Shown: positions 47,273 through 56,900 of the stretch, piece after piece
Numbering within the stretch: the first letter of the stretch is position 1
Layout of the letters: each line of letters opens with the position of its first letter
Program-made: the position numbers and the translations under genes
The notes under the pieces: generated by a model
Database searches by the model: none
What the model saw: the letters and a program-made list of their open reading frames with translations, nothing else
Told to the model about the DNA's origin: nothing
NCBI RefSeq assembly: GCF_014217835.1
Contig: NZ_CP055263.1
Span: 3,227,501 to 3,291,500 of the forward strand
Origin: Metabacillus sp. KUDC1714
GTDB lineage: Bacteria > Bacillota > Bacilli > Bacillales > Bacillaceae
Reading direction: 5' to 3'
DNA length: 64,000 nucleotides

Positions 47273-50200
47273 GTGATTTTCAAAAATAGTAAACTATTAG
47301 TCTTAGCTGCGATACTCCTGTGGAGTAGTTTGTTTTCTCAACAGGCAATATTAGCAGTAGAAGAATCGAAAGTGGGTAATGACGAACACCTTTTAGCACA
47401 CTACCCTTTAATTAAAGATCTTAAAGATGTTTCAGGTAACGAAAAACATGGAGAAGCTGTTGGGAATATCACCTATACAGATGGCTTAACTTTACCTGGT
47501 GGAACGAATAGTAATACAAATTACGTTAAGTTACCAGATGGATTATTCGATCATCAAGATAGTTTAACCATTTCTACGTGGCTGAAAAGTAACACAGGTA
47601 GTGGAAATTATTCAGCATTGTTTTTCGGAACACCGGCAAATGCAAGTAAAGTTCCTGAAAACTATTGGTTATTCAACCCAACAAATCCAAGCGGTAACTT
47701 TAAATCGGTATTTACCAACTCCTTAAACAGCAGTGCCCCTTGGAGTACCGAAGTTGGGGTAACATCAACAAATACAACAGCTAACAATGGAAAATGGACC
47801 CACTATACGACTGTTATCACTCCTAATTCTGTAACCGGATACATCAATGGGGAGAAAATAGGTACTGTCAATAAAACGAGAACAACTAGTGACTTTGGTA
47901 CTGAATTAAATGCATATATAGGGAGATCAAATTATATAAATGACCATACGTTTGCAGGTTCCTTCCAAGATCTACGTATCTATGGGGATGCTTTAGACGA
48001 TATGAATGTGAGTAACGTATATGAGGAGTCTGTCAATCAGTTATCACTACACCAGGACAAGAATAACCTTACTTTGGGTGATACTTCCACCGTTTTTGGC
48101 AATTTAAGCTTACCTACAAAGGGTAGTAATGGTTCCACCATCTCTTGGAAGTCTAGTAATGAAAATATCATTTCAAATGCTGGTGTCATTACATTAAGTG
48201 ATGAAGAACAGACAGCAAAACTAACAGCAACACTTGAGATAAATGGTTACAAAGCCACAAAGGAATTTACGATAACGCTTGTTTCTTTAGCTAATGTTAC
48301 TGAAACGATTGAAAAAAAGTTATACATTCCATATGTACTTACAGAGGATGATGAGTTGCCTACTACTAGTGGCGTAGCCTCTATTTCCTGGGAAAGTAGT
48401 GATATGTCGATTATTGACAAAGACGGAAACATTCATTCGCCTTCAGAAGGCATGAAGGAAGTCTCATTAACTGCTACGATTTCTTATAAAGACCAACAAA
48501 CAAAAAAAGAATTTCATGTAAAAGTAATTGAATCGTCTGCAGCTTATATTCTAAGCTATCATCGTGCTGGTGGCAGTGTTGTCACAGATGCTATGCACTT
48601 GGGTTATAGTGAAGATGGAGAGAACTATACTGCTTTAAATAATAATACAGGTGTCTTATTTGCAAATGCTGATTTTAATGCTGGGAGCGCAAAAGAAGGT
48701 CTAACAAAAAAATTAGTGAATCCCTACATTTTTAGAATGAAGGACGGAACTTTTGGTGTCATTGCTACAAGATCCACCAAGGGTGGTTCTCAAAGCCAAG
48801 CTGAACAGTCATCTATTTTATTATTTAAATCAGAAGATTTAATTTCATATGAAGAAGTAGGTTTAGTATCACTAAACACAAATGAAACAGTCGTTAAGCC
48901 AATTGCTGAATATGACCCTTCTTCAGATGAATATCGTATTGAATGGAAAACGTCAACTGGAAAGAGCTACTTTAATACAACACAAGATTTTAAAACTGTT
49001 AGTGAGCCGAAAGAAGGAGCTAAGTTTCAAATAAATGAAGTGAATACAAATATTGCTAATTCCATTCCTAGTAATCGCATTGTAGTTACAAAGGCTGAAG
49101 CTAAAGTAATAACGAAAAAATTAGCAAAGGTAACCAATACGAGTGTTTCGAACATTGAAGTTAACGTAGAAAACAATCAAGAATTTACGTTTGCTGATCT
49201 CAAAAATATGAAAGTTACTGCTTCTTATAGTGATGGTTCAACAGCAGAAAAGTTTGTGAATTGGAATGAGGAGCAGTTTACGCAAAATGATTTTAGCATG
49301 CCGGGTACTTATTCAGTTAGCGGAACTGTCAAACAAACAGATTATCCAAAAGAGATGATAAAAGGGTATGCAGATCCAAATGTCATTAAGTATAACGATA
49401 AATACTATTTGATAGCTACTAGTGAAAGCGGATTCAATTACTTAGATGTTCGGGAAGCAGACACAATATTAGACTTAAAAGATGCACCAGTTAATAGAAT
49501 ATTCAACCGTAATCCATCAGGAGAATTATCTGGTTCCCTATGGGCGCCTGAATTCCATATAATAGATGGTGATTTATATGTATTCTTTGCCGGTGGCAGT
49601 CCGCATTGGTATACCGTTCAATCTTATGTAATGAAGTTAAAGGATGGTGGAAATCCAATCTCACCATCAGACTGGGAAACACCAAAAAGGGTACTCAAAA
49701 AAGATGGAGAACTCCTTTCCACATCAGGTCTCACTTATGATATGACCTATTTCGAGCATAAAAATGAACATTATGTCATTTATAATTATGGAGGTCCGGC
49801 TGGAACACCGGATGAAATTTCTACTCTTTTAATTGCAAAGATTAATCCTGAAGAACCATGGAAGTTAACGACTGAGCCTGTTGTTATAAACAAACCTAAT
49901 TTTGGATGGGAGCGTCTAACAACAGAGGTTGTAGAAGGATCATTTATCCTAAAACATGGAGATAAAGTATTTCTCACTTATTCAGCTTCAGGAGTAGATA
50001 CTACCTATTCAATAGGTATGTTAACAGCAAATGAAGAAAGTGATTTATTAGACCCTGCATCCTGGACAAAAAATAGTTATCCGCTTCTAAACTCAGAATC
50101 TGTACCTGGAGAATATGGACCAGGACATAATTCATATACACTAGATGAGGATGGAAATTTGATTAACATTTATCACACGATGCCTGCTGGGGGAGGTCAA

Positions 50201-51082
50201 CGAAATATATCTGCAAGAATCGTACACTGGTCAACGGACGGGACACCAGTTTTAGATATGATACCTGAAAGAGAGATTCTTCCTGAAAATAGAACGGTGA
50301 CTGCTACGATCATTATAGGAGAATCAGAACAAAAAGACACAGAAAGTCCAGTAGGTCAAGTTTCTCTTAACTCTGGTGCCGAATACACAAATGAAAGAAC
50401 TGTCACCTTATCTCTTGAGGCAACGGATGATAGCAGTGGAGTGCATCAAGTGCGCTATTCAACTGACGGAAAAGAGTGGACAGATTGGGAAGCATACACA
50501 ACATCAAAAGAATTGAAGTTACCTTCTGAAGATGGAGAGAAGACTGTATTTGTTGAATTTAAAGATCAAGCCGGAAATGTCAGTGAAACATACCAAGAAA
50601 AGATTATTCTTGATACAACAGCTCCTGTCATCCAATTGATCGGTCATCAAGATTCTTATTCGATCGATTCGTCAATTACGATTACTTGCAAGATCGTGGA
50701 TGAGCTGTCAGGAATAGCTTCTAAAGAATGCCCAAATGTGGAAGGACCGGCCTATAAGTTTGAGGTAGGAGTCAATAAATTTACAACTTTAGCAACCGAC
50801 AAAGCAGGAAATACAACAGAAGTTGAATTCCAATTTACAGTAACGGTCGATTTTGATAGTTTAAGCCGATTAACGGAAGCCTTTGTGACAAAACAAGGTG
50901 TCGCAGATTCTCTGACGAAAAAGCTGCAAACAGCAAAAGCATCAGCAACCAAAGGAAATACAAAGGCGTTGAATGGACAGCTAAATGCTTACAATCATCA
51001 ACTCCATGCTCAAAGCGGGAAGGCTATTGCTGAACAAGATAGTAATCTATTAAGATCTTTTGCGGATCTTTTAAAAAAATAA
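47273..51082 (+). CDS. Secreted giant GH43 protein with LamG, Ig-like and FIMAH domains
   Basis: About 1269 residues. The GTG at 47273 is ten bases after GGAGG and gives a signal peptide (MIFKNSKLLVLAAILLWSS); the TTG at 47255 is inside the ribosome site. Order: LamG-like (about 30-240); two atrophied Ig-like repeats (about 245-410); a degenerate GH43-like half (AAYILSYHRAGG…, lacking clear acids); a sandwich; a complete GH43 (YADPNVIKYNDKYYLIAT, TYDMTYFEH, VVEGSFIL); Ig-like domains; and FIMAH. The degenerate first propeller suggests descent from a double-GH43 protein like the preceding gene. Probably secreted to wall or medium; substrate arabinose- or galactose-containing glycan (inference). 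Confidence 0.88.
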   Translation: MIFKNSKLLVLAAILLWSSLFSQQAILAVEESKVGNDEHLLAHYPLIKDLKDVSGNEKHGEAVGNITYTDGLTLPGGTNSNTNYVKLPDGLFDHQDSLTISTWLKSNTGSGNYSALFFGTPANASKVPENYWLFNPTNPSGNFKSVFTNSLNSSAPWSTEVGVTSTNTTANNGKWTHYTTVITPNSVTGYINGEKIGTVNKTRTTSDFGTELNAYIGRSNYINDHTFAGSFQDLRIYGDALDDMNVSNVYEESVNQLSLHQDKNNLTLGDTSTVFGNLSLPTKGSNGSTISWKSSNENIISNAGVITLSDEEQTAKLTATLEINGYKATKEFTITLVSLANVTETIEKKLYIPYVLTEDDELPTTSGVASISWESSDMSIIDKDGNIHSPSEGMKEVSLTATISYKDQQTKKEFHVKVIESSAAYILSYHRAGGSVVTDAMHLGYSEDGENYTALNNNTGVLFANADFNAGSAKEGLTKKLVNPYIFRMKDGTFGVIATRSTKGGSQSQAEQSSILLFKSEDLISYEEVGLVSLNTNETVVKPIAEYDPSSDEYRIEWKTSTGKSYFNTTQDFKTVSEPKEGAKFQINEVNTNIANSIPSNRIVVTKAEAKVITKKLAKVTNTSVSNIEVNVENNQEFTFADLKNMKVTASYSDGSTAEKFVNWNEEQFTQNDFSMPGTYSVSGTVKQTDYPKEMIKGYADPNVIKYNDKYYLIATSESGFNYLDVREADTILDLKDAPVNRIFNRNPSGELSGSLWAPEFHIIDGDLYVFFAGGSPHWYTVQSYVMKLKDGGNPISPSDWETPKRVLKKDGELLSTSGLTYDMTYFEHKNEHYVIYNYGGPAGTPDEISTLLIAKINPEEPWKLTTEPVVINKPNFGWERLTTEVVEGSFILKHGDKVFLTYSASGVDTTYSIGMLTANEESDLLDPASWTKNSYPLLNSESVPGEYGPGHNSYTLDEDGNLINIYHTMPAGGGQRNISARIVHWSTDGTPVLDMIPEREILPENRTVTATIIIGESEQKDTESPVGQVSLNSGAEYTNERTVTLSLEATDDSSGVHQVRYSTDGKEWTDWEAYTTSKELKLPSEDGEKTVFVEFKDQAGNVSETYQEKIILDTTAPVIQLIGHQDSYSIDSSITITCKIVDELSGIASKECPNVEGPAYKFEVGVNKFTTLATDKAGNTTEVEFQFTVTVDFDSLSRLTEAFVTKQGVADSLTKKLQTAKASATKGNTKALNGQLNAYNHQLHAQSGKAIAEQDSNLLRSFADLLKK
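50339..51082 (+). repeat. Duplicated C-terminal module (copy 2)
   Basis: Second copy of the 744-bp module (see 46318-47061). Substitutions are scattered, several in third codon positions, consistent with selection on the protein. Confidence 0.8.
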
Positions 51083-51113
51083 TCGTAATCGGTTAGATAA
51101 AAGATGAATACAG

Positions 51114-51160
51114 GAAGGAAGCACATATTCGTAATAGTTGAAATGTGCTTTCCTTCGTTA
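51114..51160 (+). terminator. Rho-independent terminator
   Basis: Arms AAGGAAGCACAT (51115-51126) and ATGTGCTTTCCTT (51143-51155) with a T-rich tail; matches the terminator at 47104. Confidence 0.75.
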
Positions 51161-51391
51161 TCTTTCCTGATTACACAATAAAAACAATCATATAAAAACT
51201 TTCCAAGCGGATATGAACTTGATTTAACCGCAGGTGAAGGATTTTTCCTGTCGTGATTTTCTCAATTTAGTTCTCCGGGAAAGTTTGAAAAATGGGAATA
51301 TTTAATATATAGTTAGTTTATAGAATAAACAAACTTAATCAATCAGACCTCTATGTGACTCTAGTAGGGATAAAATGGTAACGAGGAAAAA

Positions 51392-51406
51392 TGAAAGCGC
51401 TATAAT
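51392..51406 (+). promoter_or_regulatory. cre overlapping -10, TCS 3 operon
   Basis: TGAAAGCGCTATAA (51392-51405) matches cre at 12 of 14 positions and overlaps a perfect -10 TATAAT (51401-51406). No -35 at 17 bases upstream. The rest of 51083-51455 holds a terminator and no gene. Confidence 0.6.
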
Positions 51407-51455
51407 GAAGGGTGCTGATTGATCTAGTGCCTTTTTGAATGGAGGAATGATTACG

Positions 51456-53003
51456 GTGGCTTTCAAAGTATTCTTAGTAGATGATGATCGATATGTTCGT
51501 AAAGGATTGATGAATCTTATTGATTGGGAAGGCTGTGGTTTTGAAGTTTGTGCAGAAGCAGATAATGGGGAAGATGCTTTGGAGTATATTCAGAAGTTTC
51601 ATCCAGATTTAGTCATTACAGACATTAAGATGCCTGTCTTAGATGGTCTGGAATTAATAAAACATACAGTTGAACTTAAAAAGACAAACCCAAATTTCAT
51701 TATTATTAGTGGGTATAGTGATTTTAACTATGCCCAAAGAGCTGTTAAGTATGGTGTACATGATTTTATCTTAAAACCAGTAGATAAAGAGGAAATTGAA
51801 GAGACACTTAGAAAGGTAGCAGATAAGTATACGAAAGAATTACAGTTAAACAGAAACAGAGAAAATATTGTTGCAGAGACTGCGTTCAATGATTTATTAA
51901 CAATCGAACTTGAAGAAGATCTCCGCCAAGATTGTGTGAAAAAACTGAATATTGATCAAACAATTGGATTTGCCTATATCATCATAGAAATAAATAATGT
52001 GGCTGTAAATACGATAAAGATTCGTGAAATTATTAGTAGAACTATTCATGGTGAGGCTGTAAATTCTACTACTTTGTTTCGTGAACACGGAAGTAACCGA
52101 ATAGGCCTACTAGTCACAAATAAAGAAATTCAACCATTTAGCGGGGGGATTTTTCATTTTTCAGAAATAGTAAAGGCTCAGCTCACGATACATTTACAAA
52201 CAGATGTCACCATCTACGTCGGAAGGATTGTAGATGATGCAATTGATATAAAGGAATCATATGAAACGGCAATAAAAGCTCTGCAATTTAAGTATGTGGA
52301 AGCATCCGAAAAACCGATCGTATATGGTAACACAAAAAATAGGTCTGTTAATTACATTGAGCTTGATCAAACACAATACCAATCGTTAATGGAACATATC
52401 GAAGAAAATCTAATCTCTGAGATTAGAAAAGATGTTGTCATGATGTTTGAACAGTTTCAAGAAGAGGCTTTCGCAAAAGATGCAGTAAGGACTTCTATAA
52501 ATCGGGTAGTTCATGAAGTGGTGAAAACCTTACAGTCGATGGATGGAGATGAAAAAAATTTAACTACACTACAGAACATGTTAAATTGGGACAACCTGCC
52601 TAGTACTTTGATTGAGATTAAGAACATGTTTCTAGACTTTTTATTAGAGGCAGCTGGACTGTTAAATCGACTGAACAAGGAGTGTGGTTCAGGAAACATA
52701 CGAAGGATCAAAAAATATGTTGATACACACTATAAAAATGATCTTACATTGAAACATATAGCGAATACATTTTATATGAACCCGGTTTACATGGGGCAGT
52801 TATTTAAAAAAACATATGGCATGTATTTTAAAGAATATATTCTACAAGTCCGAATAAATGAAGCGAAAAAACAATTAAGACAGACCGATTTGCGTATCTA
52901 TCAGGTAGCAGAAAGTGTGGGCTTTTCAAATCCTGATTACTTTGTCACTCAATTTGAGAAAACGACTGGTATGACCCCAACTCAATATCGAAAAAAACTA
53001 TAA
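51456..53003 (+). CDS. YesN-type response regulator with AraC domain (TCS 3)
   Basis: About 515 residues with the GTG start at 51456 (ten bases after GGAGG). Receiver with DDD9-11, phosphorylated Asp56 in VITDIKMPVLDG and Lys in LKPVD; C-terminal AraC HTH (LTLKHIANTFYMNPVYMG and IYQVAESVGFSNPDYFVTQF). The paired kinase follows after 25 bp and an LplABC-type importer comes next, which it probably controls together with the xylanase genes (inference). Confidence 0.92.
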   Translation: MAFKVFLVDDDRYVRKGLMNLIDWEGCGFEVCAEADNGEDALEYIQKFHPDLVITDIKMPVLDGLELIKHTVELKKTNPNFIIISGYSDFNYAQRAVKYGVHDFILKPVDKEEIEETLRKVADKYTKELQLNRNRENIVAETAFNDLLTIELEEDLRQDCVKKLNIDQTIGFAYIIIEINNVAVNTIKIREIISRTIHGEAVNSTTLFREHGSNRIGLLVTNKEIQPFSGGIFHFSEIVKAQLTIHLQTDVTIYVGRIVDDAIDIKESYETAIKALQFKYVEASEKPIVYGNTKNRSVNYIELDQTQYQSLMEHIEENLISEIRKDVVMMFEQFQEEAFAKDAVRTSINRVVHEVVKTLQSMDGDEKNLTTLQNMLNWDNLPSTLIEIKNMFLDFLLEAAGLLNRLNKECGSGNIRRIKKYVDTHYKNDLTLKHIANTFYMNPVYMGQLFKKTYGMYFKEYILQVRINEAKKQLRQTDLRIYQVAESVGFSNPDYFVTQFEKTTGMTPTQYRKKL

Positions 53004-53028
53004 AGGAAGATTTTGAGATGGAGATAAA

Positions 53029-54771
53029 ATGAATCTATTCAATTTTAATAATATAGGATTAAGAAATAAGCTATTAATCATTTATATTGTATCAGTTTTC
53101 ATTCCAATTACATTAACGCACATTGCATTTTATGAAATTACTTCCAACAATGTAAGAGCACAAAAGATGAATGATATTTCCCTTTCCTTAAAACAAATAT
53201 CGAATGATTTCCGAACAGCGATAGATGATGCAGTCGAAATTTCATCTAAGTTATATACGGAATATGAGTTGTATAATTTTTTAGAAACCAAGTATGAATC
53301 AAGCATCGATTTTATCCATGCTTATTATAATTATTACAGTAGAATTTATAAAGAAGTGCCACTTTTTTCGACTGTTCGTTCACTAAATTTATACACAAAT
53401 AATGATACGGTTATTTATGCAGGGGGTGTCAATAAAATTGATACCCTTGTTAAAGAGTCTCATTGGTATAAGGATTCAGAGTCAATAAGAAGCTCTTATC
53501 CAGTTTTGACTCGTAGAATTGGAGAATCAGGAAAACTAGATACATTTAGTTTAATAAGGGAAATGGATTATTTCACCACGAAAGATTCCACACAGAAAAT
53601 ATTAGAATTACAATTTGATATTGGAATAATGGATCGTATTTTTCATAATGTGACATTTCCGGGTGATATTTATTTGTTGGATGAGAAAGAAACAATTGAA
53701 TATTCAACAAATCCAAAGGTAAATTGGTCAGAAGGAAATATTCAGTATGATACGATTACATTTTCAAAGGATATGTTAGTTTTTGAAGTACCCTTTAATG
53801 TTCCTTATTTAAATAATTGGAAGGTAGTGGGTGTTGCTCAAGAGAAGGTATTACTTGAAGAGGTTCAGGGTTCTCGAAATTTTATTCTCTATTTCGCTCT
53901 TATCAATTTAGTCTTTCCATCTCTTTTTATTGTTTATATTACAAGCTCTCTTCATGTACGTTTATTACGTATTTTAAAGCATATGAGGAAAGTTGAAGAT
54001 CAAAACTTTGAACTGATAAAGGGTGTGAATTACCAGGATGAAATTGGTGAGCTTACCCAAGCATTTAATCGGATGGCATCTAAAATTAAGAGGCTCATCA
54101 ATGAAGTATATAAAGCAGATATTCAAAAAAAGGATTTAGAATTACAACGTAAACAAGCACAATTAAGTGCCTTACAAAGTCAGATTAACCCACATTTCCT
54201 ATTTAATGTATTGGAAACCATTCGGATGAGAAGTATTTTAAAAAATGAAGAAGAAACGGCAAAAATCATTCATAATATGGCGAAAATGCTTAGAAAATCG
54301 TTCATTTGGGGAAAAGATTGGGTCAGTGTAGACGAAGAAATTTATTTAATAAAATGCTTTTTAGAAATACAATATTATCGATTTGATGACAAAATGCAAT
54401 ACCATATTGACGTTGATCCAGAAGCTAGGAAGTGCATTATTCCGAACATGTCTCTTATTCCATTTGTAGAAAATGCAAGTATACATGGAATTGAACCGAT
54501 AAAAGGAAACGGAATGATCAACATATCGATAAAACGTGATGGTGATACTTTAATATGTCAGATAACAGATAATGGGCAGGGGATGGAAAAAGAGGAATTT
54601 GAACAGTTAATGCGATCAATAGAACAGGTTGAAAACATTGGAGAACATGTGGGAATAAAAAATGTTTACTATCGTTTAAAGCTGCATTATTCAAATCATT
54701 TTGATTTTAAAGTGAAAAGTGTTGAGGGAGAAGGAACGACTGTTAAAATCGTTTTACCATTTCAAAAATAG
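53029..54771 (+). CDS. YesM-type sensor histidine kinase (TCS 3)
   Basis: A 580-residue kinase: membrane helix at about 16-38, extracellular sensor with few cysteines, second helix near 285-305, HAMP, phospho-acceptor His389 in SQINPHFLFNVLETI, and ATP-binding motifs (VENASIHGI, DNGQGME, VGIKNVYYRL). It probably senses xylan- or arabinoxylan-derived oligosaccharides given its neighbours (inference). A terminator follows 38 bp after its stop. Confidence 0.92.
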   Translation: MNLFNFNNIGLRNKLLIIYIVSVFIPITLTHIAFYEITSNNVRAQKMNDISLSLKQISNDFRTAIDDAVEISSKLYTEYELYNFLETKYESSIDFIHAYYNYYSRIYKEVPLFSTVRSLNLYTNNDTVIYAGGVNKIDTLVKESHWYKDSESIRSSYPVLTRRIGESGKLDTFSLIREMDYFTTKDSTQKILELQFDIGIMDRIFHNVTFPGDIYLLDEKETIEYSTNPKVNWSEGNIQYDTITFSKDMLVFEVPFNVPYLNNWKVVGVAQEKVLLEEVQGSRNFILYFALINLVFPSLFIVYITSSLHVRLLRILKHMRKVEDQNFELIKGVNYQDEIGELTQAFNRMASKIKRLINEVYKADIQKKDLELQRKQAQLSALQSQINPHFLFNVLETIRMRSILKNEEETAKIIHNMAKMLRKSFIWGKDWVSVDEEIYLIKCFLEIQYYRFDDKMQYHIDVDPEARKCIIPNMSLIPFVENASIHGIEPIKGNGMINISIKRDGDTLICQITDNGQGMEKEEFEQLMRSIEQVENIGEHVGIKNVYYRLKLHYSNHFDFKVKSVEGEGTTVKIVLPFQK

Positions 54772-54808
54772 CCCTATTAAGTAGATGATAAATAAACTTT
54801 GCTGCCTG

Positions 54809-54858
54809 CCAATACATGTCGATCGTATGATCGATGTGTGTTGGTTTCGTTTTTTTTT
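54809..54858 (+). terminator. Rho-independent terminator
   Basis: Imperfect stem of 16-base arms (54809-54824 with 54829-54844; core GTCGATC/GATCGAT) followed by a long T-run. The remainder of 54772-55112 holds the promoter of the next operon and no gene. Confidence 0.75.
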
Positions 54859-55040
54859 GGTAGCAAATCATGATAGATTAAGTGCTCAATAAGTTGCCTT
54901 TTCTTTATATCCACCCAATAATCTATATCTTTTACATGTATTTTTGATTCTGATGTTTTCGTTTTTCCATAAGGTACTAAAGTTTACAAAGTAAAAACTA
55001 TACTTTATATGGTCACTTAAGATAAGCATGAAAGTTATAA

Positions 55041-55056
55041 TGAAAGTGCTTACAAT
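55041..55056 (+). promoter_or_regulatory. cre-like site overlapping -10, LplABC operon
   Basis: TGAAAGTGCTTACA differs from the cre consensus at one position and overlaps TACAAT (55051-55056), a likely -10. Same architecture as at 51392 and in the shared modules, and again without a clear -35. Confidence 0.55.
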
Positions 55057-55112
55057 ATTGTGGTATCGGTGTTGCTTAGCTATTACTTAACTTTAACAAA
55101 GGGGGAGTTAAA

Positions 55113-56771
55113 TTGTTAAAAAGGAAATCTAGAATTCTAGCTTTTGCACTAATGGTCATGTTGCTCGTCACTTCAGCATGTACGAATGCAGAAAAGAGTG
55201 GAAAAGAAAGTAACTCTAGTGAAAACGGAGAAGTTTTGACTTACACATTCTTTAATGCATCTTCTACAGGAAAAGATGTCAATACGGGTGATACCAAAAT
55301 TGGAAAAATGTTCGAAGAGGCAACAGGTGTTAACTTTGATATTGAGCATATTGTAGGGGACAGTAACCAGAAGATCGGGACAATGATCGCTAGTGGTGAA
55401 TATCCGGAATTGCTTAATGCGCAAAATGCCACAGCTGATGTGATAGATGCAGGTGGATTTGTACCACTGAATGATCTTATAGAAGAGCATGCTCCAAATT
55501 TAAGAAAATTATATGAACCAATTTGGGAAAAAATGAAACTAGAGGATGGAAACATTTATATTCTACCATCTGGTGTATCTAATGGATATATAAAGCCACC
55601 AAATATAGGACAGAGTGCATTTTTTATAAAACGTGAAGCACTAAAAGAGCAAGGTTATCCACATCCTAAAACGATAGATGAATATTTCGATATTATTGAA
55701 AAATATGCAAAAGCCCACCCAAAGACAAACGGTGCAAAAACAATTCCATATACATTATTACAATATGATTGGCATGTAGGGCAACTATTTGATCCTCCAG
55801 CCTTTCTATCAGGTGAACAGGAAGGAATCATTGTTGATAATGAAACACTAGATGTATCTGTTTTCCATAATAAGGATATTACAAAGAAATGGTTAGGGAA
55901 ATTAAATCAAATAAACGAAAAGGGCCTACTTGATAAAGAATCTTTTACACAAAACTATGATGAGTATTTAGCGAAGATATCCTCAGGACGAGTTGTAGGA
56001 TGGTTTGGACCTCGATGGGAGTCAGGTACAGCGTTAGATACTCTTGAACAAGATGATGATCCGTATAATGATTTTATGGGATTCCCTATTGTATTTGAGG
56101 AAGGAATCAAAGACCAATACTTGAATCCGGAATCGTTTGTAACCTCTCCAGGGATGGGATTAACAACAGGAACTTCTGAAGAAGATCAAATTAGAATTAT
56201 TAAATTTTTAGATCATATGGCTAAAATTGATTCCCAAAAATTAATTACTTGGGGTATAGAGGGAGAAACATATGATGTAAATGAAGAAGGGCGTTTTGTT
56301 CGAACACAAGAACAAATTGATTTAGTTAATAAAGAAGAGTTTAGAGATGAATTTGGGTTTTCTGCACTTGGTTGGTACTGGCCAATTATGAGTGGTACAT
56401 TTGATGACGGTAACTCTGTTGATCCAAATGTGCAGCCTGAAGTTGCCCAGCTTGCTTATGATGAAGTGGATAAAGAGTTTTTAAAAGCATATAACATTGA
56501 AACGTTTACTGATTTATTCACTGAGCCAGAACCAGCACCATGGTTTCCTTTCTGGGATGCCACGATCGAGACAGGATCTGAGGCACAGTTATATGATCAA
56601 CAGTCTCGTGATTTAATCAAACGTTCATATCCAGATATTATACTTTCGAATCCATCTGATTTTGATTCCGAGTGGAACAAATTTAAGAAAGATTTTGAAA
56701 AGCTTCCATATAAAGCCTATGAAGAAGTAATGGAGGAATCGGTTAAAAAAGAAGCTTCACTTATGAAGTAG
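55113..56771 (+). CDS. ABC transporter solute-binding lipoprotein, LplA-type
   Basis: A 552-residue lipoprotein (Cys23 in LLVTSAC) of the large LplA-like binding protein family, as in the truncated gene at the window start. Start TTG with GGGGGAG before it. Landmarks: TYTFFNASSTGKDVN, IASGEYPELLNAQNA, YILPSGVSNGY and GLTTGTSEEDQ. In known xylan systems, such proteins import aldouronates or xylo-oligosaccharides with LplB and YtcP permeases; here both follow and GH10 xylanases are next, making that ligand likely (inference). Confidence 0.92.
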   Translation: MLKRKSRILAFALMVMLLVTSACTNAEKSGKESNSSENGEVLTYTFFNASSTGKDVNTGDTKIGKMFEEATGVNFDIEHIVGDSNQKIGTMIASGEYPELLNAQNATADVIDAGGFVPLNDLIEEHAPNLRKLYEPIWEKMKLEDGNIYILPSGVSNGYIKPPNIGQSAFFIKREALKEQGYPHPKTIDEYFDIIEKYAKAHPKTNGAKTIPYTLLQYDWHVGQLFDPPAFLSGEQEGIIVDNETLDVSVFHNKDITKKWLGKLNQINEKGLLDKESFTQNYDEYLAKISSGRVVGWFGPRWESGTALDTLEQDDDPYNDFMGFPIVFEEGIKDQYLNPESFVTSPGMGLTTGTSEEDQIRIIKFLDHMAKIDSQKLITWGIEGETYDVNEEGRFVRTQEQIDLVNKEEFRDEFGFSALGWYWPIMSGTFDDGNSVDPNVQPEVAQLAYDEVDKEFLKAYNIETFTDLFTEPEPAPWFPFWDATIETGSEAQLYDQQSRDLIKRSYPDIILSNPSDFDSEWNKFKKDFEKLPYKAYEEVMEESVKKEASLMK

Positions 56772-56785
56772 TAAAGAACTTAATA

Positions 56786-56828
56786 AGAAGGCTGAATGAT
56801 CTATAAAAGAAGTTCAGCCTTCTTTCTA
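56786..56828 (+). terminator. Partial terminator inside the LplABC operon
   Basis: Eleven-base arms AGAAGGCTGAA (56786-56796) and TTCAGCCTTCT (56813-56823) with a short T-rich tail. It lies between the binding protein and permease genes, where partial read-through would raise binding protein levels. Confidence 0.7.
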
Positions 56829-56900
56829 TTAACGTAAATTTTGCGACGAATGGAATGAATTTTTAGAGTTTACTTATTGAATAGGATAGGAGGGACAAAT

